Positions 1-9,354 of a DNA stretch of 64,000 bases are shown in pieces. The notes under the pieces are model-generated. The model was not told where the DNA came from, searched no databases, and saw only the letters and a program-made list of their open reading frames with translations. The DNA is taken from the NCBI GenBank assembly GCA_015258785.1, contig JABZHP010000002.1, forward strand, positions 17,873-81,872. Reading direction: 5' to 3'. Position 1 is the stretch's first letter. Every line of letters starts with the position of its first letter. The position numbers were made by a program, and so were the translations under genes. This DNA comes from Atopobium sp. Its GTDB lineage: Bacteria > Actinomycetota > Coriobacteriia > Coriobacteriales > Atopobiaceae.

Positions 1-1421
1 GCGTACGTTGCGCAGGCCAGTGTTCCTGCAAGCGCCGCGCGACGGGCCTGGCCACCAGAAAGCGTCAGCGGAGACGCGTCCATGACCTGCTGGTCAAGCC
101 CCACACGTGCTGCCGCATACGCGACAAGCGCCTCAACATCATCTGGCGAGAAACCCTTGTTATTTGGACCAAACGCAATATCTTCAGCAACACTTTGGGC
201 AAAGAGTTGATCCTGGGGGCGCTGGAAACACATACCGACATCTCCAGGGCTCACCAGTCGCGCATCGATTGTTGCGTGCCCGGTATCAGCCTCTATGAGG
301 CCAGCGGCTATGCGGGCGCAGGTTGTTTTTCCAGAGCCAGAAGCGCCTACCATAACAACAAGCTCTCCCGTAGAGGAAATAGTTACGTCATGCAGAACGG
401 GCTTGTCAAACGCATGAGACACGCCACAAACTGCCAGCTCATGCTCCTCGCCAAGAGCTTGAATTCCGTCATAGTTGTTTGCTCGCACTACCTCAAGGGC
501 GCGCTTATAGACAAGCTCATCCAAAGCGTCAAATGCAAGGTTGTTCTGAACAAGAAACGCAACAAACTCTGATGCGTTAAAAGGCACATCAAACTTATAG
601 CCAGCCTGTGCAGCTATCTGCGCTGTTGCTGTGAGTGCATCATCAAAACCAGCGTTTGCGATTGCATTTGCATCCAAGAGAAACTCTGTGGGAGTTCCCG
701 ACCAAACTAACTGGCCTTTCTCCAAAACAAGTACCTGGTCAGCCCCGGGAAGAGACTCAAACGAATGAGAAATCTCAAGCACACCCATCTCGTTTGTAAC
801 AAGGGTATTTACCAGGTTAGAAAGGTGATTTCTGAATCGAGTATCAAGCTGAGCAAATGCCTCATCAAGCACCAGATAACGTGGATGCACTGAAAGCGCT
901 GCTGCAATAGAAACAAGCTGCTGTTGGCCTCCAGAAAGCGTATGGGTAGGCGCGTCAATCAAATCGGCAATGTCACAAAGCTCCAGTGTTTGAGTAACGC
1001 GAGAAACTATCTCTTCTTTTGGCAAACCAAGATTAGCAGGACCAAAGGCAACCTCATCAAATACCGTTGCACAAACAAGCTGCGCAGTTGGATCTTGACG
1101 AACCATTCCCACAACGGAAGAAATCTGAGTTGACGGCACTACAGCAACTGAATTGCCGTCTACTAAAACCTCTCCGGATAGAGGAAAAAGTGATGCATTA
1201 CAAAGATTTGCAAGCGTTGACTTGCCTGAACCATTGTGGCCAAGCACAACCGTTCTAGAGCCCGGCTTTAGGGTAAATGAAACGTTATCAAGGGTTAGTA
1301 CCATTGGGTGCGGAGATTGGCTCTCAGTGGCTCCTATGGCATCTTCAGAAGCAGAGTCAGTCGTAGATTGCGCAGCAGCTAACGTACCGTATACGAAAGA
1401 TACGTTTTTGAACTCAATCAT
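1..1421 (-). CDS. ECF transporter ATP-binding protein with two fused ABC domains (partial)
   Basis: Energy-coupling factor ATPase powering uptake of a vitamin or metal by an S component not in this window. It reads leftward from ATG at 1421 (AGGAGGG just upstream) and runs off the window, so about 473 residues are visible. Domain 1 has Walker A GHNGSGKST, signature LSGGQQQL and Walker B LVLDEAF; domain 2 has Walker A GASGSGKTT and signature LSGGQARR. Domain order matches EcfA1-EcfA2 joined in one chain, linked by about 90 residues. Residues about 14-35 form a Ser/Thr/Ala-rich insert inside domain 1 before the Walker A strand. It follows the rplQ terminator, a place where ecfA genes often lie. 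CbiO/YkoD duplicated ATPases are the alternative family name; substrate cannot be told. Confidence 0.85.
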   Translation of the reverse strand, partial: MIEFKNVSFVYGTLAAAQSTTDSASEDAIGATESQSPHPMVLTLDNVSFTLKPGSRTVVLGHNGSGKSTLANLCNASLFPLSGEVLVDGNSVAVVPSTQISSVVGMVRQDPTAQLVCATVFDEVAFGPANLGLPKEEIVSRVTQTLELCDIADLIDAPTHTLSGGQQQLVSIAAALSVHPRYLVLDEAFAQLDTRFRNHLSNLVNTLVTNEMGVLEISHSFESLPGADQVLVLEKGQLVWSGTPTEFLLDANAIANAGFDDALTATAQIAAQAGYKFDVPFNASEFVAFLVQNNLAFDALDELVYKRALEVVRANNYDGIQALGEEHELAVCGVSHAFDKPVLHDVTISSTGELVVMVGASGSGKTTCARIAAGLIEADTGHATIDARLVSPGDVGMCFQRPQDQLFAQSVAEDIAFGPNNKGFSPDDVEALVAYAAARVGLDQQVMDASPLTLSGGQARRAALAGTLACATY

Positions 1422-1443
1422 GACGACCCTCCTTCATTTGAAA

Positions 1444-1474
1444 AAGAGGTCCCAGCAAAAAGCCAGGACCTCTT
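1444..1474 (-). terminator. Intrinsic terminator after rplQ
   Basis: Perfect 9-bp stem AAGAGGTCC (1444-1452) / GGACCTCTT (1466-1474). Read leftward it is followed by a T run. It ends the alpha operon before the ECF ATPase gene. Confidence 0.8.
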
Positions 1475-1494
1475 CAGATTCACTTTGACAGAAG

Positions 1495-1980
1495 TTACTC
1501 TGCAGCCTCTTCGGTCTGCTCGGTCTCCTCTGCTGGAGCCTCGGTCTCCTCTTCCTTTACAGGAGCAGGAGCAACCTTGGTAGCCTTAGCCTTCTTGTTA
1601 GAAGCCTTTGGCTGAACTGGCTCGGTAACGAGCTCAAGGATAACAACCTCAGAAGCATCGCCCTTACGAGGACCAAGCTTCATGATACGGGTATAGCCGC
1701 CGTTGCGGTCAGCCCACATACCCTGAGCAGCCTTGTCAAATACCTCACGGACAAGCTCTGCGTTACCAACCTTGGCCATAGCAAGACGACGAGCGTGAAG
1801 GTCGCCGCGCTTTGCCCAAGTGATGACCTTGTCGACCTCGCCGCGAACTGCCTTAGCGCGGACGTCAAGAGTCTTAATACGATCGTTAGTGAAAAGGGCT
1901 TGGATCAGGCTCTTCTTGATGGCCTTGGTGTGGCTAGCATCAGTACCAAGCTTCATGCCCCTCTTCTTATTGTGCCTCAT
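1495..1980 (-). CDS. rplQ: 50S ribosomal protein L17
   Basis: Large-subunit protein near the exit tunnel. The N-terminus MRHNKKRGMKLG is the L17 signature and the body continues through about residue 118. At 161 residues it is longer than the usual 115-130: residues about 120-161 are a Lys/Pro then Glu/Thr/Ala-rich tail, probably disordered. Last gene of the rpsM-rpsK-rpsD-rpoA-rplQ block, 33 nt after rpoA and followed by a terminator. Confidence 0.97.
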   Translation of the reverse strand: MRHNKKRGMKLGTDASHTKAIKKSLIQALFTNDRIKTLDVRAKAVRGEVDKVITWAKRGDLHARRLAMAKVGNAELVREVFDKAAQGMWADRNGGYTRIMKLGPRKGDASEVVILELVTEPVQPKASNKKAKATKVAPAPVKEEETEAPAEETEQTEEAAE

Positions 1981-2013
1981 AATTTACATTCTCCTATGCG
2001 TGACAAGGCGCGA

Positions 2014-2955
2014 CTAAGCCTTAAGGGACAGGCCCATGCTCTCGAGCTTTTCCTTGACTTCTTCAATAGACTTAACACCAAAGTTTCTGATGTTGAGAAG
2101 ATCGTTCTCAGAGAAATCAACGAGCTGACGGACAGAGTGAATTCCTGCACGCTTGAGGCAGTTGTAAGAACGGACGGAAAGGTCCAAATCCTCAACCTGC
2201 TTCTCAAGCTCGGAATCGTCCTCGACGTCTGCCTTAGCAAAAATCGAAGCCTCTTCCTGAGTCTCGTCAAAATCAGTAAGTCCCATGAATGCGCTCATGT
2301 GCTGGTTAATGATGTTTGCAGCCTCAACGACAGCCTCGCGAGGGCTGATTGCACCATTGGTCTCAACCTCAAGCACCAGACGATCATAGTCGGTGTGACG
2401 GCCAACACGGCAAGGCTCAACAGCCTTAGCGCAGCGGCGAACTGGCGAGAAGATCGAGTCAACGTGAATGAATCCAATTGGATCGCTCTCACGCTCGTTA
2501 TCCTCACCGGAAACATAACCGCGACCATTACCAAGGCGAAGTCTCATGGAAAGATGAGCTCCCTCAGCAAGAGTGCAAATGTGCTGAGCTGGGTTAACCA
2601 GCTCATAGCCCATAGGAACATCAAGATCAGCACCAGTGACTGTGCAAGGACCATCAACAGAGATAGAAGCCTCAGCCTCATCAGAGTTGTTGGTGTTGCG
2701 GAAAACTAGGCCCTTAACGTTCAGAACGATGTCAGTAACGTCCTCATAGACGCCTTCAACCGTAGTGAACTCATGCTGAACGCCATCAATCTGGATGGCC
2801 TCAACCGCAGCTCCCTCAAGAGAGGAAAGCAGTACGCGGCGGAGGGAGTTGCCAAGCGTGTCACCATAGCCACGCTCAAGCGGCTCTACGCTCACACGAG
2901 CGACGTTTGCGCCGATTTCATCTACCGACACGTTTGGTCGGATAAATTCGGACAT
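2014..2955 (-). CDS. rpoA: DNA-directed RNA polymerase alpha subunit
   Basis: Alpha subunit that scaffolds beta and beta-prime and contacts upstream promoter DNA and activators. ATG at 2955 (MSEFIRPNV) is chosen because GGAGG lies 5 nt upstream; an in-frame TTG four codons earlier would overlap that site. The 313-residue product has the dimerising N-terminal domain (about 1-225), an acidic linker (about 230-245) and the C-terminal helix-hairpin-helix domain (LKRAGIHSVRQL, then NIRNFGVKSIEE). Standard alpha-operon position between rpsD and rplQ. Confidence 0.97.
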   Translation of the reverse strand: MSEFIRPNVSVDEIGANVARVSVEPLERGYGDTLGNSLRRVLLSSLEGAAVEAIQIDGVQHEFTTVEGVYEDVTDIVLNVKGLVFRNTNNSDEAEASISVDGPCTVTGADLDVPMGYELVNPAQHICTLAEGAHLSMRLRLGNGRGYVSGEDNERESDPIGFIHVDSIFSPVRRCAKAVEPCRVGRHTDYDRLVLEVETNGAISPREAVVEAANIINQHMSAFMGLTDFDETQEEASIFAKADVEDDSELEKQVEDLDLSVRSYNCLKRAGIHSVRQLVDFSENDLLNIRNFGVKSIEEVKEKLESMGLSLKA

Positions 2956-2979
2956 TGCTACCTCCAAAACGGGTCGGGC

Positions 2980-3573
2980 TTACTTGGAGTAGAGCTCGAC
3001 GATCAGCTGTGCGTCAATCTCAAGGTCGATCTGATCGCGGGTTGGAAGCTGAAGAACAGTGCCCTGCAGCTTCTCAATGTCAACCTCAAGCCATGCAGGA
3101 ACTGCCATGTGCTCGGAGGAAATGAGAGCTTCCTTGATTGGAAGAAGATCCTTTGCCTTGGAAGCAACAGCGATAACATCGCCGCTCTTTACGCGATAAG
3201 AAGGAATGTCAACACGCTGACCGTTAACGGTGATGTGACCGTGACGGACAGTCTGACGAGCCTCTTTACGTGTACGAGCAAAGCCAAGGCGGAAGATGAC
3301 GTTGTCAAGACGAGTCTCAAGGATGCTCATCAGGTTGTCACCGGTAATGCCTGGGTTCTTCTTAGCCATCTCATAGTAGCCGTGGAACTGGTTCTCAAGG
3401 ACGCCGTAAATGAACTTAGCCTTCTGCTTCTCACGGAGCTGCATACCGTACTCGCTCTCCTGGCGACGACGGCGACGTGGCTCACGGTTAGAAGTCTTAT
3501 TGATCCCCATCACAACGGGATCGATGCCAAGCTGACGACATCTTTTAAGGACCGGGGTCCTATCAATTGCCAT
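2980..3573 (-). CDS. rpsD: 30S ribosomal protein S4
   Basis: 16S rRNA assembly protein and, in many bacteria, autoregulator of its operon. 197 residues, with the N-terminal region MAIDRTPVLKRCRQLG, a basic RRRRRQESEYG stretch and the S4 RNA-binding domain (LDNVIFRLGFARTRKEARQTVRHGHI). The N-terminal zinc-type cysteine cluster is absent; only one early Cys is seen. Preceded by AAAGGA; 17 nt after rpsK. Confidence 0.97.
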   Translation of the reverse strand: MAIDRTPVLKRCRQLGIDPVVMGINKTSNREPRRRRRQESEYGMQLREKQKAKFIYGVLENQFHGYYEMAKKNPGITGDNLMSILETRLDNVIFRLGFARTRKEARQTVRHGHITVNGQRVDIPSYRVKSGDVIAVASKAKDLLPIKEALISSEHMAVPAWLEVDIEKLQGTVLQLPTRDQIDLEIDAQLIVELYSK

Positions 3574-3590
3574 TTGCTTGTCCTTTCGTG

Positions 3591-3992
3591 CTAGTTGCGA
3601 CGGCGCTTTTTAGGACGGCAGCCGTTGTGTGCAATAGGTGTCTTATCCTGAATACCCGAAACCTCGAGGCCTGCTGCCTGAAGGGAACGGATTGCGGTCT
3701 CGCGACCAGAGCCTGGGCCCTTAACAAAAACAGCTACCTTGTGGAGACCGTGCTCCATTGCTGCCTTTGCTGCTGCCTCTGCTGCAAGCTGTGCAGCAAA
3801 AGGAGTGGACTTACGAGAGCCCTTGAAGCCGACGGTACCACCGGACTGCCAGGAAATTACATTACCCTGGGGATCGGAAATAGAGACAATCGTGTTATTG
3901 AATGTGCTCTTGATGTGGGCCTGGCCCACTGCAATGTTTTTACGCTCGGAGCGGCGGACGCGTGTAGTGCGAGCGTTCTTTTTCTGTGCCAT
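3591..3992 (-). CDS. rpsK: 30S ribosomal protein S11
   Basis: Platform protein of the small subunit. 133 residues, normal length, with the conserved core [15 protein letters not shown] and the basic C-terminus [10 protein letters not shown]. Lies 14 nt after rpsM and 17 nt before rpsD, as in the standard alpha operon. Confidence 0.97.
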   Translation of the reverse strand: MAQKKNARTTRVRRSERKNIAVGQAHIKSTFNNTIVSISDPQGNVISWQSGGTVGFKGSRKSTPFAAQLAAEAAAKAAMEHGLHKVAVFVKGPGSGRETAIRSLQAAGLEVSGIQDKTPIAHNGCRPKKRRRN

Positions 3993-4006
3993 TAGCTACT
4001 CCTCGC

Positions 4007-4375
4007 CTACTTCTTCTTGCCGCCCACCTGACGCTTCTTACCCTTACGAGTACGAGCGTTAGTGTGGGTACGCTGACCGTGGACAGGGAGGCCCTTGCGG
4101 TGACGGAGGCCGCGGTAGCAGCCAATCTCCATCAGGCGGGCAACATTCTGACGCACCTCGCGGCGAAGATCGCCCTCGGTGGTGTAGTTAGCGTCAATAA
4201 AGTCACGAATCTTAGTGACTTCTTCCTCTGTGAGGTCCTTGACGCGAGTATTTACATCGATACCAGTCTCGTTGCAAATCTTGGTTGCACGAGTCTGACC
4301 AATGCCGTAAAGATAGGTGAGTCCGACCTCAACACGCTTATCGCGTGGCAGGTCGACGCCGTTAATACGGGCCAA
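4007..4375 (-). CDS. rpsM: 30S ribosomal protein S13
   Basis: Small-subunit head protein contacting the P-site tRNA and L5. 122 residues beginning [16 protein letters not shown], with the helical body [15 protein letters not shown] and the basic tail [20 protein letters not shown] typical of S13. First large gene of the alpha operon, directly after rpmJ (15-nt gap). Confidence 0.97.
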   Translation of the reverse strand: MARINGVDLPRDKRVEVGLTYLYGIGQTRATKICNETGIDVNTRVKDLTEEEVTKIRDFIDANYTTEGDLRREVRQNVARLMEIGCYRGLRHRKGLPVHGQRTHTNARTRKGKKRQVGGKKK

Positions 4376-4390
4376 CTTGGTGCTCCTTCC

Positions 4391-4504
4391 TTAGCCCTGA
4401 CGCTGCTTGTGGCGCGGGTTCTCGCAAATCACGTAAACCTTACCGTGGCGACGGATGACTTTGCACTTGTCGCACATCTTCTTTACCGAAGGACGTACCT
4501 TCAT
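4391..4504 (-). CDS. rpmJ: 50S ribosomal protein L36 (zinc type)
   Basis: A 37-codon gene read leftward from ATG at 4504 with GAAAGGAAG upstream. The protein starts [19 protein letters not shown] and keeps the zinc ligands Cys11, Cys14, Cys27 and His32. Position between infA and rpsM is the classic one. Confidence 0.96.
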   Translation of the reverse strand: MKVRPSVKKMCDKCKVIRRHGKVYVICENPRHKQRQG

Positions 4505-4649
4505 GTGTCTTCCTTTCGGTTCTGCTGATACGAACTATATACTCGCCCAGCCGCTGGCGTGAAATACCGACTGTACTTACGTACATATGCCCTTGCAACG
4601 TGCGCAAAGACACAGATAGCCTTATGCGTGACACAAGGCTGGACACTAC

Positions 4650-4868
4650 TTACTTATAACGGTAAGTAATGCGACCCCTGGTAAGATCGTAAGGAGAAAT
4701 CTCTACTACAACCTTATCACCAGGGAGAATTCGAATGTAGTTCATTCGAATCTTACCTGAGATGGTGCAAAGGATGGTCTTGCCGTTCTCTAACTCAACG
4801 TTAAACATAGCGTTTGGCAGGGGTTCTAGTACCTTGCCTTCAAGCTCAATCGCGTCTTGTTTAGCCAA
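4650..4868 (-). CDS. infA: Translation initiation factor IF-1
   Basis: S1/OB-fold factor that binds the ribosomal A site during initiation. 72 residues, normal length ([20 protein letters not shown] to the end GRITYRYK). The start is TTG at 4868, with GAGAGGA upstream; no ATG fits. Followed by a 145-nt gap to rpmJ that contains an AGCCTT/AAGGCT inverted pair and no gene. Confidence 0.96.
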   Translation of the reverse strand: MAKQDAIELEGKVLEPLPNAMFNVELENGKTILCTISGKIRMNYIRILPGDKVVVEISPYDLTRGRITYRYK

Positions 4869-4903
4869 CTTTCATCCTCTCGACACATCGACAGCGGTTA
4901 TCA

Positions 4904-4932
4904 ATAATACATAAAAATGTGCCACTCGTCTA
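4904..4932 (-). promoter_or_regulatory. Candidate promoter for infA-rpmJ-rpsM operon
   Basis: Leftward -35 TAGACG (4927-4932), 17-bp spacer, -10 TATTAT (4904-4909), in the 113-bp gap between map and infA. Weak -35 match; no terminator is visible after map, so read-through is also possible. Confidence 0.35.
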
Positions 4933-4981
4933 TCACTTATTTTTTCAACACAATTAGATAGCGAGAAGAACTATGTATTAG

Positions 4982-5770
4982 TTACTCTATGCCACCTTGC
5001 ATCTCGCACCATGGACCAACTTCATCTTCTGAAACGATAACGGGGCCATCGGCAGTAATAGCAACCGTGTTCTCATAATGTGCTGATGGTAGGCCATCAT
5101 CGGTAACAACGGTCCAACCATTCTCAAGAACGGTGCAATCGTAGGTACCCATAGCAATCATAGGCTCAATTGCAATTACCATTCCCTCACGAAGAACAAT
5201 ACCGTTACCTGCACGACCATAATTTCTGACCTCTGGGTCCTCGTGAAGATTGCGACCAATACCATGACCAACAAAATCACGAATGACACCATAGCCATTA
5301 TCCTCGGCAAGTTTCTGAACTGCATGGCCAACGTCGCCAAGACGAGCACCAGGAACAGCAGCTGCAATACCTGCCTTAAGGCAATCGCGGGTAACCTCAC
5401 AAAGTGCCTGGGTTTTCTCGTCAACTGTTCCGCAGTAGAACGTCCAAGCGTTATCTCCTGCCCAACCGTTAACGGTGGCACCCGTGTCAATGGTCAGAAT
5501 ATCGCCATCTTGCAAAATGACGTTTGCTGATGGAATACCGTGAACAATCTGCTCGTTAATAGAAGAGCAAACAGATCCAGGGAATCCACCGTAGCCCTTA
5601 AAGGTAGGGGTTCCGCCATGAAGTCTAATAAAAGCTTCAACAGCGCGGTCAATCTCGAGCGTTGAAACACCAGGTCTAATCATGGATCCAGCACGGCGAA
5701 GGGCTGCCTTAGAAAGGGCACCCGACACCTTCATTGCCTCGATTTGTTCAGGTGTTTTTATCGTAATCAT
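4982..5770 (-). CDS. map: Methionine aminopeptidase, type I
   Basis: Removes the initiator methionine from nascent proteins; dimetal hydrolase. 262 residues with the expected metal ligands in order: Asp in TIDTGATVNGW, Asp in WAGDNAW, His in VGHGIGRNLHEDP, Glu in AIEPMI and Glu in HYENTVAIT. The start ATGA overlaps the adk stop by 4 nt, so the two are translationally coupled. Confidence 0.96.
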   Translation of the reverse strand: MITIKTPEQIEAMKVSGALSKAALRRAGSMIRPGVSTLEIDRAVEAFIRLHGGTPTFKGYGGFPGSVCSSINEQIVHGIPSANVILQDGDILTIDTGATVNGWAGDNAWTFYCGTVDEKTQALCEVTRDCLKAGIAAAVPGARLGDVGHAVQKLAEDNGYGVIRDFVGHGIGRNLHEDPEVRNYGRAGNGIVLREGMVIAIEPMIAMGTYDCTVLENGWTVVTDDGLPSAHYENTVAITADGPVIVSEDEVGPWCEMQGGIE

Positions 5771-6393
5771 AGTGCGAGGAGTGTCTTTACGTCGGCGAAT
5801 ACCTCGTCAACAGGACGATCTCCGTTGACCTCCTTCAGAATTCCATGACCCTTGTAGTACTCGATCAAAGGAGAAGTCTGGTTCTCGTATACATCAAGAC
5901 GCTTACGAATTGTCTCTGGCTTATCGTCATCACGCTGATACATCTCACCAGAGCAATTTGGGCAAGTCTCTGTACCAGCAGGTGCAGTATAACCACACTC
6001 TTTACACGTACGGCGAGAAGAAAGACGCTCAACAATAACCTCTGGCTCAACAGCAACAAGTAGAGCTGCATCAAGCTTGAGGCCCATGTTCTGAAGCTCA
6101 GAATCAAGAGTTACTGCCTGAGCGGTGTTGCGTGGGAAGCCGTCAAGAATGAAGCCTGCTTTTGCGTCATCTGCAGAAAGACGCTCTTTTACCAGGTCAA
6201 TGACAAGCTGATCTGGAACAAGCTGACCAGCATCCATATACTCTTTAGCCTTAATGCCAAGCTCAGACTGAGCTTTAACAGCAGCACGAAGAAGGTCACC
6301 GGTTGAGATGTGAGCAAGTCCATACTCTGCAACGAGCTTCTGAGCCTGTGTACCCTTACCAGCGCCAGGTGCGCCGAGAAGAACAATGTTCAT
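5767..6393 (-). CDS. adk: Adenylate kinase
   Basis: Interconverts ATP + AMP and 2 ADP. Start ATG at 6393 (MNIVLLGAPGAGKGTQ) is chosen because GAAAGGAAGG lies just upstream; an in-frame start six codons earlier has none. 208 residues: P-loop GAPGAGKGT, NMP-binding region and a zinc-type LID with two CxxC pairs (CKECG and CPNC, about residues 127-145). Downstream of secY behind a terminator-like hairpin at 6418-6443. Confidence 0.97.
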   Translation of the reverse strand: MNIVLLGAPGAGKGTQAQKLVAEYGLAHISTGDLLRAAVKAQSELGIKAKEYMDAGQLVPDQLVIDLVKERLSADDAKAGFILDGFPRNTAQAVTLDSELQNMGLKLDAALLVAVEPEVIVERLSSRRTCKECGYTAPAGTETCPNCSGEMYQRDDDKPETIRKRLDVYENQTSPLIEYYKGHGILKEVNGDRPVDEVFADVKTLLAL

Positions 6394-6417
6394 GCTTCGC
6401 CTTCCTTTCAAATAATA

Positions 6418-6443
6418 AAAGGGGCCTGTTTCCAGGCCCCTTT
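6418..6443 (-). terminator. Terminator-like hairpin between secY and adk
   Basis: Perfect 11-bp stem AAAGGGGCCTG (6418-6428) / CAGGCCCCTTT (6433-6443), 4-nt loop; reading leftward it runs into TTTTATTATT. Only about 24 nt separate it from the adk start, leaving no room for a separate promoter, so partial termination or attenuation is the likely effect. Confidence 0.75.
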
Positions 6444-6460
6444 ATGCTACGTATTAAGAA

Positions 6461-7741
6461 CTACTTAAAGAAGCCCTCATAGTTGTGCATCTTAAGGTGG
6501 GACTCAATGGAAGAGAGTGTATCCATTGCAACACCGACCATGATGAGGACGGAAGTTCCACCAAACGCCTGTATCAACGAATCGCCTGTGAACCAGAAAA
6601 TAATGGTTGGGACGATTGCAAGAACTGCCATAAAGATAGCACCGGGGAGGGTGACTCTGTCAATAACAGTCTTGATATACGTTGAAGTAGCAGTACCTGG
6701 ACGAACACCAGGAATAAAGCCACCCTGCTTCTTAAGCTGATCTGCTGTCTCCTCTGGATTGAACACCATTGAGGTGTAGAAGTATGCAAAGAAGACAATG
6801 AACATAACTGAGAGAACCCAGTTAACCCATCCAGAAGAAAGTGAAGTAGCAAGATTTTGAATCCACTCTACTCCTGGGAAGAACACAGCAACCTGAGCAG
6901 GAAGGTACAGGATTGCAGATGCAAAGATGATTGGTACAACGCCTGCAGTGTTTACCTTAATTGGAAGGTAAGTTGACTGACCACCCATCATACGACGACC
7001 AACAACGCGCTTGGCATAGTTGATAGGAATACGACGCTGACCACGCTCAATGTAAACAATGAGCGGAATAATAGCGAGCATAACCACAACAGTAACAACA
7101 GTAAGAACAATGTTTCCACGAGTAGCTACTGAAGAAATAAGGGCTGTTGGAAGTCCAGCCATGATGTTTGCAAAGATGATAAGACTCATTCCGTTGCCAA
7201 CACCCTGCTGAGTAATAACCTCACCGAGCCACATAATAATGATGGCACCAACTAGCATGGTAAAGACTACCAGGAAGTTTTCAAGTGCCTCAGGCACGCC
7301 CTCCATAGATGCAAAAGATACACCATAGCTCTTAAACAAGAACAGGTAACCAACTGCATTGAGCAGAGCTAAGCCAACCGTAAGATAACGCGTGTACTGC
7401 GTAATCTTACGCTGGCCGCTCTCACCATCTTTAGCAAGCTCGCCAAGAGATGGAATAACGGACTGCATCATCTGGAAGATGATCTGAGCCGTAATGTAAG
7501 GCATGATGCCCAGACTGAAAACAGACATGCGAGAAAGAGCGCCACCCGAAAATAGGTTAAGCACGGCCATTGCGCCATTCTTAGAAAGACCATTCTGATA
7601 AACAGAAAGCATCTGCTGGAATGGAGCACCGGGCACAGGAAGATACGCACCAAAACGGTACAGAAGAAGAATCAGTACCGTAAGGAGAATCTTTCCCCTT
7701 AGTTCCGGAACACGAAATGCGTTGGCGATTCCTTTACTCAC
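6461..7741 (-). CDS. secY: Protein translocase subunit SecY
   Basis: Channel-forming subunit of the Sec translocon in the cytoplasmic membrane. 426 residues with about ten hydrophobic segments; the N-terminus (VPELRGKILLTVLILLLYRFGAYLPVPG) and the cytosolic loop YIERGQRRIPINYAKR are typical. Start is GTG at 7741; the rplO stop and this start share a base (TAGTG), implying coupling. SecE is encoded separately at 39156. Confidence 0.97.
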   Translation of the reverse strand: MSKGIANAFRVPELRGKILLTVLILLLYRFGAYLPVPGAPFQQMLSVYQNGLSKNGAMAVLNLFSGGALSRMSVFSLGIMPYITAQIIFQMMQSVIPSLGELAKDGESGQRKITQYTRYLTVGLALLNAVGYLFLFKSYGVSFASMEGVPEALENFLVVFTMLVGAIIIMWLGEVITQQGVGNGMSLIIFANIMAGLPTALISSVATRGNIVLTVVTVVVMLAIIPLIVYIERGQRRIPINYAKRVVGRRMMGGQSTYLPIKVNTAGVVPIIFASAILYLPAQVAVFFPGVEWIQNLATSLSSGWVNWVLSVMFIVFFAYFYTSMVFNPEETADQLKKQGGFIPGVRPGTATSTYIKTVIDRVTLPGAIFMAVLAIVPTIIFWFTGDSLIQAFGGTSVLIMVGVAMDTLSSIESHLKMHNYEGFFK

Positions 7742-8187
7742 TACTCGGCCTCAACCTTTCCACCGGCCGCCTCGATCTTAGCCTTTGCGGAGGCGGAAAC
7801 CTTGTCGACCTTAACAGTGAGCTTCTTAGAAAGCTCGCCATCACCCAGAACCTTGACTGGGATGAAGTTGTACTTGATAACTCCCTTAGCAACCAGAGCC
7901 TCTGCGTCTACGGTCTCGCCGTCTGCAAAGAGAGCGTTCAGACGAGCAACGTTGACTGGAGCGTACTCAACACGGTTGTGGTTAGTGAAACCAGGAAGCT
8001 TAGGAAGACGCATAGCCAGTGGCTGCTGTCCACCCTCGAAGCCAGCGCCCTTACCGCCACCAGAGCGGGAGAGCTGACCATTCATACCGCGGCCGGCAAA
8101 AGTACCATTGCCTGAAGAATTACCGCGACCTACGCGCTTACGATTTTTGCGCGAACCCACTGCGGGGCGAAGATCATTGAGCTGCAT
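7741..8187 (-). CDS. rplO: 50S ribosomal protein L15
   Basis: Late-assembly large-subunit protein. 148 residues beginning [28 protein letters not shown], with the Gly-rich extended N-terminal arm and the C-terminal globular domain. Spc-operon position between rpmD and secY. Confidence 0.97.
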   Translation of the reverse strand: MQLNDLRPAVGSRKNRKRVGRGNSSGNGTFAGRGMNGQLSRSGGGKGAGFEGGQQPLAMRLPKLPGFTNHNRVEYAPVNVARLNALFADGETVDAEALVAKGVIKYNFIPVKVLGDGELSKKLTVKVDKVSASAKAKIEAAGGKVEAE

Positions 8188-8198
8188 TATTACTACCT

Positions 8199-8384
8199 CT
8201 AGTTCTCTTCAACCTCGACAAGGTGCTTAACCTTGAAGATCATTCCACGAATGCTTGGGTTGTCAGGCTGCTCGACGGTATCGCCGATCTTGTGGAGGCC
8301 GAGGGCCTTCACCGTAGCAGTCTGGTCCTTCTTGACGCCTGCAACAGCGCCACGGACAAGCTTGATGCTAAGGTTCTTAGCCAT
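8199..8384 (-). CDS. rpmD: 50S ribosomal protein L30
   Basis: 61-residue protein, normal for bacterial L30 ([43 protein letters not shown], split by family features). Only 2 nt separate its start from the rpsE stop, as in the standard spc operon. Confidence 0.96.
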   Translation of the reverse strand: MAKNLSIKLVRGAVAGVKKDQTATVKALGLHKIGDTVEQPDNPSIRGMIFKVKHLVEVEEN

Positions 8385-8386
8385 CG

Positions 8387-8908
8387 TTAGTTCTCCTTTC
8401 CGACGAACATATCGCCGACGGTTAGGCCACGACGCTCAGCTGCTTCTTCTGGGCTGGAAAGCTCCTTCAGACCCTCAGCTGCTGCCTTAATCATGTTCAG
8501 AGCGTTGTCGGTACCAAGGGACTTAGAAAGTACATTGGTGATACCTGCAAGCTCAAAGAGTGGACGAATAGGACCGCCAGCAATAACACCAGTACCCTCG
8601 AATGCAGGCTTAATAAGAACAGAACCTGCACCGTAGTGACCAGTGACTGCGTGTGGTACGGAACCAGTCTCGGTCAGTGGGACCTTGAACATGTTCCTCT
8701 TTGCGTCCTCGACGCCCTTCTGAATTGCCAGAGGTACCTCAGCGGAACGACCCTGGCCAATACCAACGTTACCCTTACCGTCGCCAACGACTACCAGAGC
8801 AACGAGTGACATACGGCGGCCACCCTTGACGGTCTTGGAAACGCGGTGAATATAAACGACGCGCTCCTGAAGATCCGTATCCTGCTGGCGCTTACGATCA
8901 TGTGCCAT
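8387..8908 (-). CDS. rpsE: 30S ribosomal protein S5
   Basis: Fidelity-related small-subunit protein. 173 residues with the double-stranded RNA-binding-like N-terminal domain ([18 protein letters not shown], then [14 protein letters not shown]) and the C-terminal S5 fold. Upstream rplR ends 9 nt before. Confidence 0.97.
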   Translation of the reverse strand: MAHDRKRQQDTDLQERVVYIHRVSKTVKGGRRMSLVALVVVGDGKGNVGIGQGRSAEVPLAIQKGVEDAKRNMFKVPLTETGSVPHAVTGHYGAGSVLIKPAFEGTGVIAGGPIRPLFELAGITNVLSKSLGTDNALNMIKAAAEGLKELSSPEEAAERRGLTVGDMFVGKEN

Positions 8909-8917
8909 TGAATCCTC

Positions 8918-9286
8918 CTAGAACTTCAGGCCCGCGTTGCGGGCGCCATCTGCCAAAGCCTTGACGCGGCCGTGATAGAGACGGCCACCACGGTCAAAAG
9001 TGACCTCAGTGACGTTCTTCTCGGCAGCGCGCTTACCGATAAGCTCACCTACGAACTCAGCTGCCTCCTTGTTGGAGCCAACCTTGCCAGTAGAACGGAA
9101 CTCTGGGTCAAGCGTAGAGGCAGAGCAGAGAGTTCTTCCAGAAGCGTCGTCAATAAGCTGTGCATAAATGTTTGCGTTTGTGCGGTGAACTGCAAGACGC
9201 GGACGCTCAGGTGTACCAAAGACCTTGGCACGTACGCGGCGCTTGCGGCGTTCAAGACCCGCCTTTTTCGCCTGCTGCTTGTTCAT
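8918..9286 (-). CDS. rplR: 50S ribosomal protein L18
   Basis: 5S rRNA-binding protein. 122 residues, basic N-terminus ([21 protein letters not shown]), then [20 protein letters not shown] and the C-terminal [19 protein letters not shown] block, all standard. Preceded by AGGAGAAGGA. Confidence 0.97.
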   Translation of the reverse strand: MNKQQAKKAGLERRKRRVRAKVFGTPERPRLAVHRTNANIYAQLIDDASGRTLCSASTLDPEFRSTGKVGSNKEAAEFVGELIGKRAAEKNVTEVTFDRGGRLYHGRVKALADGARNAGLKF

Positions 9287-9306
9287 TCCTTCTCCTTAGA
9301 GACATG

Positions 9307-9328
9307 CCATCACCTAACGGGGTGATGG
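9307..9328 (-). other. Hairpin between rplF and rplR
   Basis: 8-bp perfect stem CCATCACC (9307-9314) / GGTGATGG (9321-9328) with a 6-nt loop, 21 nt before the rplR start. No T run, so not a terminator; possible processing or translational control site. Confidence 0.5.
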
Positions 9329-9354
9329 TCTTTTAGCCTAAAAGTAGGGTTGCT

